Shown here in pieces: positions 31,447-39,402 of a DNA stretch of 64,000 nt (positions are counted from its first letter, which is position 1; each line of letters begins with the position of its first letter). The notes beneath the pieces are model-generated. The model did no database searches and was not told the origin of the DNA. It saw nothing but the letters and a program-made list of their open reading frames with translations. The position numbers were made by a program, and so were the translations under genes. The DNA is from Terrabacter terrigena (GTDB taxonomy: Bacteria; Actinomycetota; Actinomycetes; Actinomycetales; Dermatophilaceae), in the NCBI RefSeq assembly GCF_042676085.1, contig NZ_JBHTKH010000009.1, positions 1-64,000 on the forward strand. Direction: 5' to 3'.

Positions 31447-32015
31447 CAGGCGATCCCAGCTGGCAGCCGGTATGGGGCCAGAAGTTCGATCGCCCGGTTG
31501 GGGATCGCGTAGCCGGCGATGATCTGGGTGCCGTCGAGAGGCTGCTCCACAGGCAGCGCGCCGGCGGCGGGGGTATTGCCGAGCTGCGTCTGCCAGAGGT
31601 GGACGGCGATGATGAGCGTCGCGAGCCGGATCGCTGTAGGGCATGACGTTCGGCCGGCGACGTAACTGACGGTCAGGTTCCGGCCACTGAGCCAGCGCCC
31701 GAGCCCGGTGAGGACGCCGGCGGTTCCGGTGGTGGTGAAGGTGACGGCCGTGCTGTTGCTGTCGGTCACGCTGGTGATGGACACGACCGGCCTGGTGCCG
31801 AGCACGGCGAGGCCGCCGTAGGCCTGGACGGTGTCGGTGACGGTGCGCCACAGGACGGGCCCGACGATGCCCTCGACGACCTCCTGCGCGGCCTCGCGCA
31901 TCATGTCGAGCTCGGCGAGCTGACGGCCGTCGGCGTCGGCGGGGACGTTCGCCTGCCGCAGCACCTCCGGCAGCGTGACGATCGCCGTAGTGGTCGCGTC
32001 GATGGACAGTGACAC
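31446..32015 (-). CDS. head-tail connector (gp6-like) protein
   Basis: 189 residues. It opens with a helical segment (PEVLRQANVPADADGRQLAE), has a beta domain in the middle (VVSITSVTDSNSTAVTF) and a long C-terminal helix (PTAIRLATLIIAVHLWQTQL). This matches head-completion adaptor proteins that dock on the portal. It is the first gene after the hairpin that follows the capsid block. Confidence 0.75.
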   Translation of the reverse strand: MSLSIDATTTAIVTLPEVLRQANVPADADGRQLAELDMMREAAQEVVEGIVGPVLWRTVTDTVQAYGGLAVLGTRPVVSITSVTDSNSTAVTFTTTGTAGVLTGLGRWLSGRNLTVSYVAGRTSCPTAIRLATLIIAVHLWQTQLGNTPAAGALPVEQPLDGTQIIAGYAIPNRAIELLAPYRLPAGIA

Positions 32016-32050
32016 GGTGGGCGTCCTCTCACCTCGACGGGTATGGGGCG

Positions 32051-32094
32051 GTGCACGACACCGCCGGGGCGCGCACCCCGGCGGTGTCGTGCAC
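32051..32094 (-). terminator. long perfect hairpin after the capsid block
   Basis: A 19-bp perfect inverted repeat with a 6-nt loop, beginning on the base after the stop of the leftward gene 32095-32547. No T-run follows. It may act as a partial terminator or RNA-stability element, giving more capsid than tail mRNA. Confidence 0.7.
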
Positions 32095-32547
32095 TCACTT
32101 GCTGCGGCTGCGGCTCCGGCGGCTCTTGCCCTCGTCGACGGACGGCTTGGCCGTCTCGCCGGTGGGGCCGTCGTCGCTCTGCGTCGCCTCGGCGGGGTCC
32201 TCGACCTTCGCCGACTCGTCCGCGTTGATCTCCGGCAGCCGCGGGCCGTTGTCGTCCTCGACGGGCTGCTCGGTCTCGGCGAGGCCCAGGTTGACGGGCT
32301 CGTGAGCCCGCTTCGACCTGGACGACCGCTCCCGGGTGGTGGTGGCGTGCTTCACGCGCGCCTCGGTGGCGGGGTCGAGCACGACGGCCGTCTCGACGTC
32401 GCCGGCTCCCCGCCCGGCCGGCACCGCGGCGCCGGAGGCGACGAGGCTGGCTGCCTCGTCGGCCGGGAGGTCGATCTCCTCGCCAGCGGCCGGCCACGGC
32501 TTGCCGTCGCGGGAGCCGCTGATCTCGCTTGTCAGTCGCACCTTCAT
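32095..32547 (-). CDS. acidic/basic low-complexity head-associated protein, 150 residues
   Basis: The N-terminal 50 residues form a small beta domain (MKVRLTSEISGSRDGKPWP) ending in helices that list DLPADEAASLVASGAA, a pattern seen in head-decoration-like proteins of actinophages. The rest is charged and disordered, ending in an Arg/Ser/Lys-rich tail. Likely a minor head protein; the exact role is unknown. Confidence 0.6.
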   Translation of the reverse strand: MKVRLTSEISGSRDGKPWPAAGEEIDLPADEAASLVASGAAVPAGRGAGDVETAVVLDPATEARVKHATTTRERSSRSKRAHEPVNLGLAETEQPVEDDNGPRLPEINADESAKVEDPAEATQSDDGPTGETAKPSVDEGKSRRSRSRSK

Positions 32548-32587
32548 GTGACTGGTTCCCTTCTCTCGGTTCCGGATCCGGCGGCGA

Positions 32588-33829
32588 TCAGGTCGCGGCG
32601 CCGACGATGTGCTTCAGGGCACCGGTGGTGTCCATCAGCGCGCCGTCACCGCGCAGGAGCGCCCGGTAGGTGATGAGGTCCGTGCTGAAGGCGAACTCGT
32701 CGCTCCGCTCGAACCGGATGCCGCCGACGAGGCGGACGAAGTACCGGCTGAAGTCGCCGAACACGACCGACTTGGCGTTCAGGGCCGTCGCCGGCATGAA
32801 CGGGTCGGTGAGGATCGGCACGCTGCCGAACCGGTCCGGGGCGCCGGCCTGCAGCGAGGGCTGCCACAGGTACTGCCCGGTCGTGTCCTTGACCTTCCGC
32901 AGCGCCGCGACGGTCGTGTCCTTCATCAGGTACGCGGCCGAGGAGGCGTTGCGGTAGGGGGCGATCACCGAGTAGTAGAGGTCCAGCATGTTGTCCGCCG
33001 TGGGGACACCGGACGTGCCGGTCGCCGTGGTGACGCCGAGCGTCGTGTCGGCGAGGATGCCTCGCGGCTGGTTGGTGCCGGTGCCGGTGACCAGGTGCGC
33101 GCCGAACGCGTTGCCGAGCGCGCGCCCGGTCTCCATGGCGAGGTAGCCCTCGAGGTCGACCGACGCGTCGTCGACGAGCTCGCGGGACAGCTGCACCATG
33201 ACGCCGTACTTGAAGGCGCCGAGGGACGCCTGCCCGAACGACGGGTCCGAGACGCCGATCGACGCGGCCTCCGCGACGATCGCGGCGGTCGAGTGCGAGG
33301 TGGTCTTGGGCACCTGCATCGTCTCGCCGCTGCTCGTGCGCAGGATCGTGACGCCGGCCTGAAGGACCGCGCTGGTCTCGATCATGTTCTGGACCAGCTG
33401 GTCGTAGAACGAGGTCTTGACCGTGTTGGCGCCGGCGCCGGCGGTCAGCTTCGACAGGGTACGGAAGTTCGTCCGCCCGGTCGGGTTGACCTCGATGCCG
33501 CGGGGCGCGCCGGCCTCGCCGCGGAGCATCGCGCGGACCTGCGCGACCTCCGGCGACTCGTCGTCGGCGGCCTGGTCGCCGCCGCGCTGGTCGGGCTTGG
33601 CCTCGAGCCGGGAGAAGGCCTCCTCGGTCTCCTTGGCTCGCTGCTCGCCGTCGATGACGGCCTTGATGCGCTTGTCGAGCGCGTCGAGCTCGGCGTTGAG
33701 CGTGTCCCAGGAGGACTGCTCCTCGCCGTTGAAGTTGCGGTTCTCATCGGCTGCGCGGTCCGCGAGGGCCTTCGCCTGCTCCCAGACGTTGGCCCGTCGC
33801 TCGCGCAGCCTCTTGACGACCTCAGACAT
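32588..33829 (-). CDS. major capsid protein (HK97 fold)
   Basis: 413 residues. Residues 1-100 are a coiled-coil delta-domain scaffold (RLRERRANVWEQAKALADRA, AELDALDKRIKAVIDGEQRA) removed by the prohead protease. The mature part contains FYDQLVQNMIETSAVLQAGV, a central VPKTTSHSTAAIVAEAA and a C-terminal RYFVRLVGGIRFERSDEFAF, characteristic of HK97-type capsids. ATG 33829 follows GGAAGGAGA. Upstream codons in frame are not protein-like. Confidence 0.93.
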   Translation of the reverse strand: MSEVVKRLRERRANVWEQAKALADRAADENRNFNGEEQSSWDTLNAELDALDKRIKAVIDGEQRAKETEEAFSRLEAKPDQRGGDQAADDESPEVAQVRAMLRGEAGAPRGIEVNPTGRTNFRTLSKLTAGAGANTVKTSFYDQLVQNMIETSAVLQAGVTILRTSSGETMQVPKTTSHSTAAIVAEAASIGVSDPSFGQASLGAFKYGVMVQLSRELVDDASVDLEGYLAMETGRALGNAFGAHLVTGTGTNQPRGILADTTLGVTTATGTSGVPTADNMLDLYYSVIAPYRNASSAAYLMKDTTVAALRKVKDTTGQYLWQPSLQAGAPDRFGSVPILTDPFMPATALNAKSVVFGDFSRYFVRLVGGIRFERSDEFAFSTDLITYRALLRGDGALMDTTGALKHIVGAAT

Positions 33830-33866
33830 GAGGCGGTCTCCTTCCAAGAGGTTTCGGTGTGTTGAG

Positions 33867-33940
33867 TGCGCGAGGTGGGAGCGGCCCTGCCTCACAGGGG
33901 GTGGTGCAGCACTGATCGCCCGGTGGGAACGGCCCTGCCG
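33867..33940. repeat. two near-identical 18-bp repeats before the capsid gene
   Basis: GGTGGGAGCGGCCCTGCC and GGTGGGAACGGCCCTGCC lie about 45 bases apart in the 143-base gap between protease and capsid genes. They may be leader RNA elements or a regulator site. Function unknown. Confidence 0.4.
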
Positions 33941-33972
33941 GGGGTGTCAGTTGGGTTTCGGGTCCTGGGCGC

Positions 33973-34641
33973 TCAGGCCCAGGGGTCGCGCTGCCGGTTG
34001 AGCAGCGACATTCGCGCGGCCGCGCCGAAGTCGTGCTTCGCCGCCTCCGTGCCGCCGTCGGTGCGCTTGAAGAAGCGGCGCAGCTCGTTCTGCTCGGCGA
34101 GCCGGCGCACGTCCTCGAGCGGCGCCTCGACCTTGCGGGCGAGGGATCGCAGACCGGTGCTGGTGTCGAGGTAGGCGGGGGTGTTGACCGGCGCGACGTC
34201 GACGAGCTTGACCGACAGCAGCGTCCGCAGCGGGATGTCGAGGTCGTTGAGGGACCAGTCGTCGCCGCCTGGCGGGACGATGAACGCGAAGGACGACTTG
34301 GCGACGTCGCCGCGCGAGACGAGCTCGTAGACGTCGGAGCGGGCCTGCGGCACGTCGACGTCGTAGTTGAGCCCGACGTTGTCGACGGTGAGGCGCAGGG
34401 TGCGGGCGACGGTCGTGCCGAGGAGCATGTTGTCGTCGTGGTTGTACCTGGCCATCACCTCCGGCCAGCCGTCGCCGCGGGACTTGTTGAACGCCTCTGG
34501 CGCGATGCGCTCGACGAAGCCGCCGAGGTTGCGCGACTGGACGTTGAACTTGGCCGCGTACCCGCCGATGGTCCGCTGCTTCTCAGCGGAGGCGCGCACC
34601 TCTACCTGCCCGGGGGTGAACCGGCGCTCGAGATCGGTCAT
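33973..34641 (-). CDS. prohead protease (HK97/U35 type)
   Basis: 222 residues. The catalytic His lies in RYNHDDNMLLG (H68) and the Ser in DVAKSSFAF (S116/S117), the usual order of the herpesvirus-like prohead protease fold. It removes the capsid delta domain during maturation. It overlaps the portal gene by 4 bases and lies upstream of the capsid gene, the standard HK97 order. Confidence 0.92.
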   Translation of the reverse strand: MTDLERRFTPGQVEVRASAEKQRTIGGYAAKFNVQSRNLGGFVERIAPEAFNKSRGDGWPEVMARYNHDDNMLLGTTVARTLRLTVDNVGLNYDVDVPQARSDVYELVSRGDVAKSSFAFIVPPGGDDWSLNDLDIPLRTLLSVKLVDVAPVNTPAYLDTSTGLRSLARKVEAPLEDVRRLAEQNELRRFFKRTDGGTEAAKHDFGAAARMSLLNRQRDPWA

Positions 34642-35861
34642 GATGGGACTCTCCTAATCGGCGTGACGCCAGGTGGGTTGTCGGCCGGCGGCGCCTGAGT
34701 CGCCGGGGCTGGTGTGGGGCCGTACTGCTGTCCCTGGCCGTTCGGCAGGGGCGGCTGCTCCTCTTGGGCGCGGATCTCGTCGACGTTGGCGGCGCCGACG
34801 TTGAGGCGGATCTGGTTGACTTCCCAGCGGGTCTTGAGGTCGGCCCGGATCAGCGCGTCGGAGTTGAAGCGCACGTACTGCCGGTCGGGCAGCAGCGCGG
34901 AGAAGGCGGCCTCGAGCGTGACGAGCCACGGCCGGAGCGTGAACATCACGAAGTTGATCTGCTGCTGCTCGACGTTCGCGTACGTCATCGACGAGCCGGA
35001 CTCGCCGCCGATCATCTCCGGCGGGATGCCGTAGATGGCGGCGATCTGGTTGGTCGTCATCTTCATCGTCTCGATGAACTGGGCCTCGTTCGGCGGCACC
35101 GAGATCGGGTCGTACTTCCAGTCGGAGCCGTGCACGAGCGGGGTGTGGGTGCGGATGGAGGAGACGAGCCGGGCCTTGATGACGTCGGCCTCCTCCTGCG
35201 GCACCGTCCGCTCCTCGTTGCGGAAGGTGCCGGGCGGGAAGCCGCCGGCGGCGAACCAGTCGGAGGCGTAGGTCTGCGCCTGCAGGCCGACGCCGAGGGT
35301 CTGCGCGAACGACGCGATAGGTGACAGGCCGAGCCGCTCGCCCGGCATCGCGAAGAGCGGGATGTGCACGACGTCCTCGAGCGGGACCTCGCGACCCTTC
35401 CAGAGCCAGCCGTTCTTGCCCGTCCGCGGGTCGACCTGCACCTGGCCCGGGTCTAGCCACGTGATCGCGGTCGGGAACTGGAAGCCGTCGCGCGCGGTGA
35501 CGAGGCCGAACGCGTTGCCGCGCAGCCCGAGGGACGTGACGCACTGGTGCAGCCACGGGACGAGTTGGCCGTCGGCGACGAGCTGCGCGAACAGCTGCGG
35601 CAGCGAGCTCATGGGCTGCCGGTCCTCGCCGATCCGCCGGTACGGCTTGAGCGGGAGCGTGGAGATGGACTGGGCGAGCAGTCGGTTCGCGGCGTACACG
35701 GACGAGAGGCTGAGGGCCCGGTGCGGCGTCAGCGAGGCGGCGTCGGGGAACGTGGGCGCGTTGAAGGGGGCGTAGTCGCCGGACCAGGGGAGGCTGGTGA
35801 TGGTGCGCTGCTCGGGCTCAGACTTCTCGGGCAGGCCGAGTAGGGAACGCCAGAAGCTCAC
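34638..35861 (-). CDS. portal protein (HK97 family)
   Basis: 407 residues. It forms the dodecameric ring through which DNA is packaged. Family features are LSLSSVYAANRLLAQSISTL, PLKPYRRIG, DVVHIPLFAMPGERLGLSPI and IAAIYGIPPEMIGGESGSSM. GTG 35861 with AAGGAGG just upstream is chosen over an open extension that is not protein-like. The C-terminal 40 residues are Pro/Gln-rich. Confidence 0.93.
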   Translation of the reverse strand: MSFWRSLLGLPEKSEPEQRTITSLPWSGDYAPFNAPTFPDAASLTPHRALSLSSVYAANRLLAQSISTLPLKPYRRIGEDRQPMSSLPQLFAQLVADGQLVPWLHQCVTSLGLRGNAFGLVTARDGFQFPTAITWLDPGQVQVDPRTGKNGWLWKGREVPLEDVVHIPLFAMPGERLGLSPIASFAQTLGVGLQAQTYASDWFAAGGFPPGTFRNEERTVPQEEADVIKARLVSSIRTHTPLVHGSDWKYDPISVPPNEAQFIETMKMTTNQIAAIYGIPPEMIGGESGSSMTYANVEQQQINFVMFTLRPWLVTLEAAFSALLPDRQYVRFNSDALIRADLKTRWEVNQIRLNVGAANVDEIRAQEEQPPLPNGQGQQYGPTPAPATQAPPADNPPGVTPIRRVPS

Positions 35862-35871
35862 AGGGCCTCCT

Positions 35872-37359
35872 TCACCAGACGGACTGCAGCAGGTCGTATG
35901 CGGGCCGGTTGGAAAGTCCGTGAAGTGCGCGCGTTGTGGCCGCAAGCGGGCCGATCTCCGGGCAGTCCTTGAGCTTCCACGCGCGTTCGCCGGAAACTCC
36001 CGCAGAGCGCCACCGGGCCGCCTTGACAGCGGTGTTGAGCGCCGTCTGGTTGCCGTGGTGAATCTGCCCCTCGGTGACGGCGTCGGCCAGGGCGCCGCAG
36101 GCGGCCGCGAACTCCGTCGCCGTCACAGCTGACACCTTCGCGCCGGCGCGCACCAGGTCTGCCTCCATCGACTTCGCCGAGATCGCGGTGGTGCGGTACT
36201 TCTCCGTCAGCCGCGCCACCTCGTCGGCGACCCGGTACGCGGGGAACCTGCCGTCAGGGAACTCGTCGGTCACGTGAAGCATCACCTGGGAGGACCCGTC
36301 GTCGCGGCGCCAGGCGGCGCCGATCCACGCCGACCGGTCCTCGGCGACGTCTACGCCCAGCACGAGGTCGCGACGCAGTGGCGCGTCGGGGTCGGCGAGG
36401 TCTCGCCACGCCGCGTACGACAGGCCGTCGCCCCCGGCCTGGTCGGCGTCCCACACGCCGGCGCCCTCGCGCAGGAACGCGTCGGAGCCGAGCTTCTTGC
36501 GCATGCGCAGGATCGCCTCGTGCGGAGTGTCCTCGGGGAAGGACGGGTTCGCCTTCGCGATCTGCGCCCAGTCCTTCTCGGTCATGGGTGCCGGCAGCGG
36601 CGTCGGCACGTAGTCATCGTCCGCGCCGAGCTCGACCCACCCGGTGTCGTCGTCCTCACCGGACAGCGCCTCCGTGCGCATCCGCTTGAACACCTCGCCG
36701 GCGTCCGTCGGCCGCGGAGGCGTGCCCATGAAAAGCAGCAGCGCCGAGGTCGGCTGCCGCGACTGGTTCGTGGCCGGGATCATGTCCTCGAGCGTCGACT
36801 CCTTGAGCCGCTGCGCCTCGTCGAAGATCAGCACGTCGACCTCGTCGAAACCGAGACCAAACCCGGACTCGCGGGCGCCGAACAGGATCCGCGACCCGTT
36901 TCGGAACTCGATCGCTTCCTCGCCCGAGCCCAGGACGACGCGCTTGACGTGCGGCTTGATCCGACGCCGGCGCGCGAACTTCTGCATCTTGCCGAATGTC
37001 TCTTCGGCGGTGCGCATCCGGTGCGCCGTCCAGATGACCGTGAGATTCGGGCACACCAGGCACAGCGCGAACACGATCGCGCCCACGAGGAACGTCTTGC
37101 CCACCTGCCGTGGGATCGACAGGCCCGTCCCGCCGATCGTCGAGGCGTACTTCCCATCCGCCCTCTTCGCCAGGATCAGGCGACCCACCGGCGGCTGCCA
37201 CGGCCGGAACCGGATCCCCAGCTCCCGACACTTCCGCTCGACCTGCGGCCACCTCGTCGACGTCATCCCCGACGGGGCAGCCACGTGCTTCGCGAAGTCC
37301 GTCAGCCGCAGCGGCTCAGAGGGCTTCGGCGTCGAACGGCTCGTCGTCCTCGTCGCCAC
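35872..37359 (-). CDS. terminase large subunit
   Basis: 495 residues. The N-terminal ATPase has Walker A IPRQVGKT (residues 82-89) and Walker B VLIFDEAQ (D180, E181). The C-terminal nuclease domain starts near residue 330 with LVLGVDVAEDRSA and carries further acidic residues (SMEADLV). It cuts concatemeric DNA and pumps it into the prohead. It overlaps the small subunit gene by 44 bases. Confidence 0.95.
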   Translation of the reverse strand: MATRTTSRSTPKPSEPLRLTDFAKHVAAPSGMTSTRWPQVERKCRELGIRFRPWQPPVGRLILAKRADGKYASTIGGTGLSIPRQVGKTFLVGAIVFALCLVCPNLTVIWTAHRMRTAEETFGKMQKFARRRRIKPHVKRVVLGSGEEAIEFRNGSRILFGARESGFGLGFDEVDVLIFDEAQRLKESTLEDMIPATNQSRQPTSALLLFMGTPPRPTDAGEVFKRMRTEALSGEDDDTGWVELGADDDYVPTPLPAPMTEKDWAQIAKANPSFPEDTPHEAILRMRKKLGSDAFLREGAGVWDADQAGGDGLSYAAWRDLADPDAPLRRDLVLGVDVAEDRSAWIGAAWRRDDGSSQVMLHVTDEFPDGRFPAYRVADEVARLTEKYRTTAISAKSMEADLVRAGAKVSAVTATEFAAACGALADAVTEGQIHHGNQTALNTAVKAARWRSAGVSGERAWKLKDCPEIGPLAATTRALHGLSNRPAYDLLQSVW

Positions 37360-37672
37360 CGTCGTCGCTCTCCGCGTCCTCCGCCGCCGCCGCCTTCCGC
37401 TCGGCCTCCAACGCCGCGATCTCCGTCGACAGCTGCAGGATCTGACGCAGCATGGCCGCCTTCGCCGGGCCCTTCTCCGTCTTCACGTCCTTCGCCGCCT
37501 GCAGCCGCAACGCCTTCAAGATCTCGAGGTAGTCGCCCTCCGCGATCACCTGGTCGAGGCTCTTCGCGCGCGGCCTCCGAGGCGCCGCCGCCTTCTTCGC
37601 CGGCGTCTTCCTCGCCGACCGGGTGGTGCCCGCCGGCGTCACAACCGACAACTTCCGCACAGCCGCCACCAC
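37316..37672 (-). CDS. terminase small subunit
   Basis: 118 residues. The basic N-terminus (RSARKTPAKKAAAPRRPRAK) is followed by two helices (YLEILKALRLQAAKDVKTEK, MLRQILQLSTEIAALEAER) and an acidic end, the layout of actinophage small terminases that recognise the packaging site. GTG 37672 lies in a G-rich run (37662-37686, minus strand) that could form a G-quadruplex. Confidence 0.8.
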   Translation of the reverse strand: MVAAVRKLSVVTPAGTTRSARKTPAKKAAAPRRPRAKSLDQVIAEGDYLEILKALRLQAAKDVKTEKGPAKAAMLRQILQLSTEIAALEAERKAAAAEDAESDDGGDEDDEPFDAEAL

Positions 37673-37760
37673 CCACCACCCCCACCGAGCAAACAGAAAA
37701 AACGCTCACAGATAGAAGCCGGCCGACACGCGGGTCGGGAGGCGGTCCCTGTCCAAAAAG

Positions 37761-38060
37761 TCAGAGCCGTGTCCGCGTCTCGCGGTTGTCTTGTCGGGCT
37801 CGCCCGCGTCGGGCGCCGTCGGTTTGGTTGCAGGGCCGCCGGCATACGGTGCATCGGTTGCGTGTGCCGTGTGCGAGGCCGAGGAGCTGGTCGGTGCCCG
37901 GGATGTGCTGGGCCTCGACGTACTTGACGACGTGGATGGGGTGGCCGCAGAGGACGCAGGCCTGGCCGGGCTTGAAGGCCTTGACGAGGGCGGTCCGGTC
38001 GGCTTGGTACTTGGCGCTGCGGTAGAGGGAGGCGGTGGGCCGGCCCTTCTTGAACGGCAT
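37761..38060 (-). CDS. HNH endonuclease
   Basis: 99 residues. Zinc and HNH elements are seen in CVLCGHPIHVVKYVEAQHIP (CxxC, then the His motif), CTVCRRPCN (second CxxC and the Asn). HNH proteins beside terminase assist cutting at cos in HK97-like phages, so this supports cos-type packaging. The gap to the small terminase gene (37673-37760) has an AT-rich tract and could hold the cos site. Confidence 0.82.
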   Translation of the reverse strand: MPFKKGRPTASLYRSAKYQADRTALVKAFKPGQACVLCGHPIHVVKYVEAQHIPGTDQLLGLAHGTRNRCTVCRRPCNQTDGARRGRARQDNRETRTRL

Positions 38061-38065
38061 GGGGG

Positions 38066-38191
38066 TCAGCCCTTGCGGGCTGTGCGCTTGGCCGGCTTCC
38101 GCTTGGGCCAGCCGGGGCAGGGCCTGTGGGGCATGCGGTCGACGGGGGTCTCTCGCCTGCAGACGGGGCAGACGTTGTCGGGTCGGCTCAC
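38066..38191 (-). CDS. small zinc-ribbon-like protein, 41 residues
   Basis: MSRPDNVCPVCRRETPVDRM with a CPVC motif, a later HRPCPGW and a basic tail. It starts with GTG in a GTGA overlap with the upstream gene and ends 5 bases before the HNH start. The tight packing supports it despite its size. Function unknown. Confidence 0.55.
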   Translation of the reverse strand: MSRPDNVCPVCRRETPVDRMPHRPCPGWPKRKPAKRTARKG

Positions 38192-38400
38192 GCTGTCTGC
38201 GTGGCGGGCTCGGGCAGGAGGCTGTCACGGTTGTCGATGCTGAGCTCGAAGCCCTGCTCGAGGAGGGCCATGTCGTGCTCGTGGGTGCAGTGGGCGCAGA
38301 GGATGACGAGGCGCCGGTCCCGTGCTCGGTACCAGGCGGTCATGCCTGCCGCGGAGGGGTGGCGGTCGCAGCTGTCTGCGATATGCGCGGTGGTGACCAT
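38188..38400 (-). CDS. DUF7455-like small protein, 70 residues
   Basis: IADSCDRHPSAAGMTAWYRA, then RLVILCAHCTHEHDMALLEQ: a Cys/His-rich fold with an LC-x-H-C-x-H-E-H pattern, common in actinobacteria and their phages. It probably binds zinc. The start MVTTAHIADS is chosen by homology of layout. Between it and the next gene, 38401-38530 holds no convincing ORF. Confidence 0.6.
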   Translation of the reverse strand: MVTTAHIADSCDRHPSAAGMTAWYRARDRRLVILCAHCTHEHDMALLEQGFELSIDNRDSLLPEPATQTA

Positions 38401-38530
38401 GCGCGTCTCCCAACGTCGCGGGCCGGGGAGCGTGGCTCGGCCGGCCGTTGAGCCCGTGCTCTGCATCGGGCGTTGGTCAGCCTCATCGCACCGCGTCGGG
38501 CCGAGGCTGCCGGAGGTGGAGGGGCCCGCG

Positions 38531-38782
38531 TCAGTGGAGCGGGTCGAGGTCCCTGTTGTCTGGGTTCCCGGGCCCGTAGGTGATCTCCGTGCCGGCGGGG
38601 CTCATGCACTTCGGGAGTCCATGCGCGGGGGCCGGGACGTAGCGTCCACCGACCTGCTCGCAGTAGGCGCGGCCGGGCTCCTCGTCCGGGAGCCGGGTCG
38701 AGGTGAGGGCGTTGCACCCTGCGACGAGACCGAAGAACACGATCAGCCCGGCGATGCCGGTGAGGCGCTCTCGTGCGGTCAT
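38531..38782 (-). CDS. small phage lipoprotein, 83 residues
   Basis: A short charged start (MTARERLTG) and one hydrophobic segment end in VFFGLVAGCNAL, which reads as a lipobox with Cys at about residue 23. The rest is a small Cys-containing domain (RAYCEQVGGRYVPAPAHGLP, PKCMSPAGT). It may be an envelope protein made late in infection. The next upstream gene is on the other strand. Confidence 0.6.
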   Translation of the reverse strand: MTARERLTGIAGLIVFFGLVAGCNALTSTRLPDEEPGRAYCEQVGGRYVPAPAHGLPKCMSPAGTEITYGPGNPDNRDLDPLH

Positions 38783-38842
38783 GAGCCGGACTGTAGCGCT
38801 CGCGACCTGTCCGCGGCCGCACGTTGGACGTACCCTCGTGAG

Positions 38843-39040
38843 ATGGCTTCTGAGGGCACCTACGAGGTGGTCGTCACCCGCGAGGATGGGGCGTGGCTGG
38901 CCGACGTCCCGACCGTGCCGGGCGCCCACACATTCGCCCGCTCGGAGGCTGGGCTCGCTGACTCTGTCCGCGAGGTCATCGTCCTGATGGACGACCTCGA
39001 CGATGACGCCCGCCCGGGGATCGCCTGGACGTTCGCCTGA
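38843..39040 (+). CDS. solitary HicB-like protein
   Basis: 65 residues with the HicB partial RNase-H-like fold: TYEVVVTREDGAWLADVPTV, then GAHTFARSEAGLADSVREVI. HicB normally pairs with the HicA toxin, but no HicA-like gene lies next to it. It also lacks a C-terminal DNA-binding domain. It is the only rightward gene between 16.5 and 52 kb, so it would be antisense to leftward late transcription. It might neutralise a host HicA. Confidence 0.7.
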   Translation: MASEGTYEVVVTREDGAWLADVPTVPGAHTFARSEAGLADSVREVIVLMDDLDDDARPGIAWTFA

Positions 39041-39079
39041 TCCCCGATCGCCTGGCACCTCGAGCCGTGGGGCATGCGA

Positions 39080-39114
39080 ACGGCCCGCCTCGACAGGGGA
39101 GCAAGACGGGCCGT
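39080..39114. terminator. hairpin after the HicB-like gene
   Basis: An 8-bp perfect inverted repeat (39080-39087 with 39107-39114) with a 19-nt loop, following the rightward gene. Confidence 0.45.
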
Positions 39115-39162
39115 ACGTCGCACGCGGTCGCTCACGGGAAGGGTGGACGACCGCCTACGGCG

Positions 39163-39202
39163 CCAGACTAGCATTCGGTGTGTCCACATTTGTCAAGTGG
39201 AC
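39163..39202 (-). promoter_or_regulatory. candidate late promoter with overlapping palindrome
   Basis: On the minus strand a TTGACA (39196-39191) is followed after 17 bases by TGCTAG, a reasonable sigma70-type promoter firing leftward into the packaging and late genes. GTCCAC-N9-GTGGAC (39182-39187 and 39197-39202) is a palindrome that spans the -35 element, so it may be an operator. The element overlaps the 3' end of the HTH gene 39193-39402. Confidence 0.5.
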
Positions 39203-39402
39203 CGTGGCCGGGCGCGGCGTCGATGGATGCGGGCGTCGGCCTCGAGCACGTCGGACTCGAGGAGCAGGGGCTGGCGCCGCTTGTGCGCGACGACCCGAAG
39301 CCGGCCGGTGCGGATCCACCGCCGGATGGTGCCGGGCTTGCAGCCGGCCGACCGGGCCGCCTCCTCGATGGTGAGCAGCCGGCGGTGCGGGCGCCAGATC
39401 AC
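39193..39402 (-). CDS. HTH protein (MerR/AlpA-like), 69 residues
   Basis: LLTIEEAARSAGCKPGTIRRW, then IRTGRLRVVAHKRRQPLLLE, forms a helix-turn-helix with a wing, as in excisionase/AlpA-type regulators. It is the last gene of the early chain and ends inside the candidate late promoter. It could therefore regulate the early-late switch (inference). GTG 39402 overlaps the upstream stop. Confidence 0.75.
   Translation of the reverse strand: MIWRPHRRLLTIEEAARSAGCKPGTIRRWIRTGRLRVVAHKRRQPLLLESDVLEADARIHRRRARPRST

Noticed and set aside
38401..38530. Short leftward frame starting MRLTNARCRARAQ
   Set aside because: Arg-rich and unlike a folded protein, and it overlaps the start of the DUF7455-like gene in another frame without a good ribosome site.
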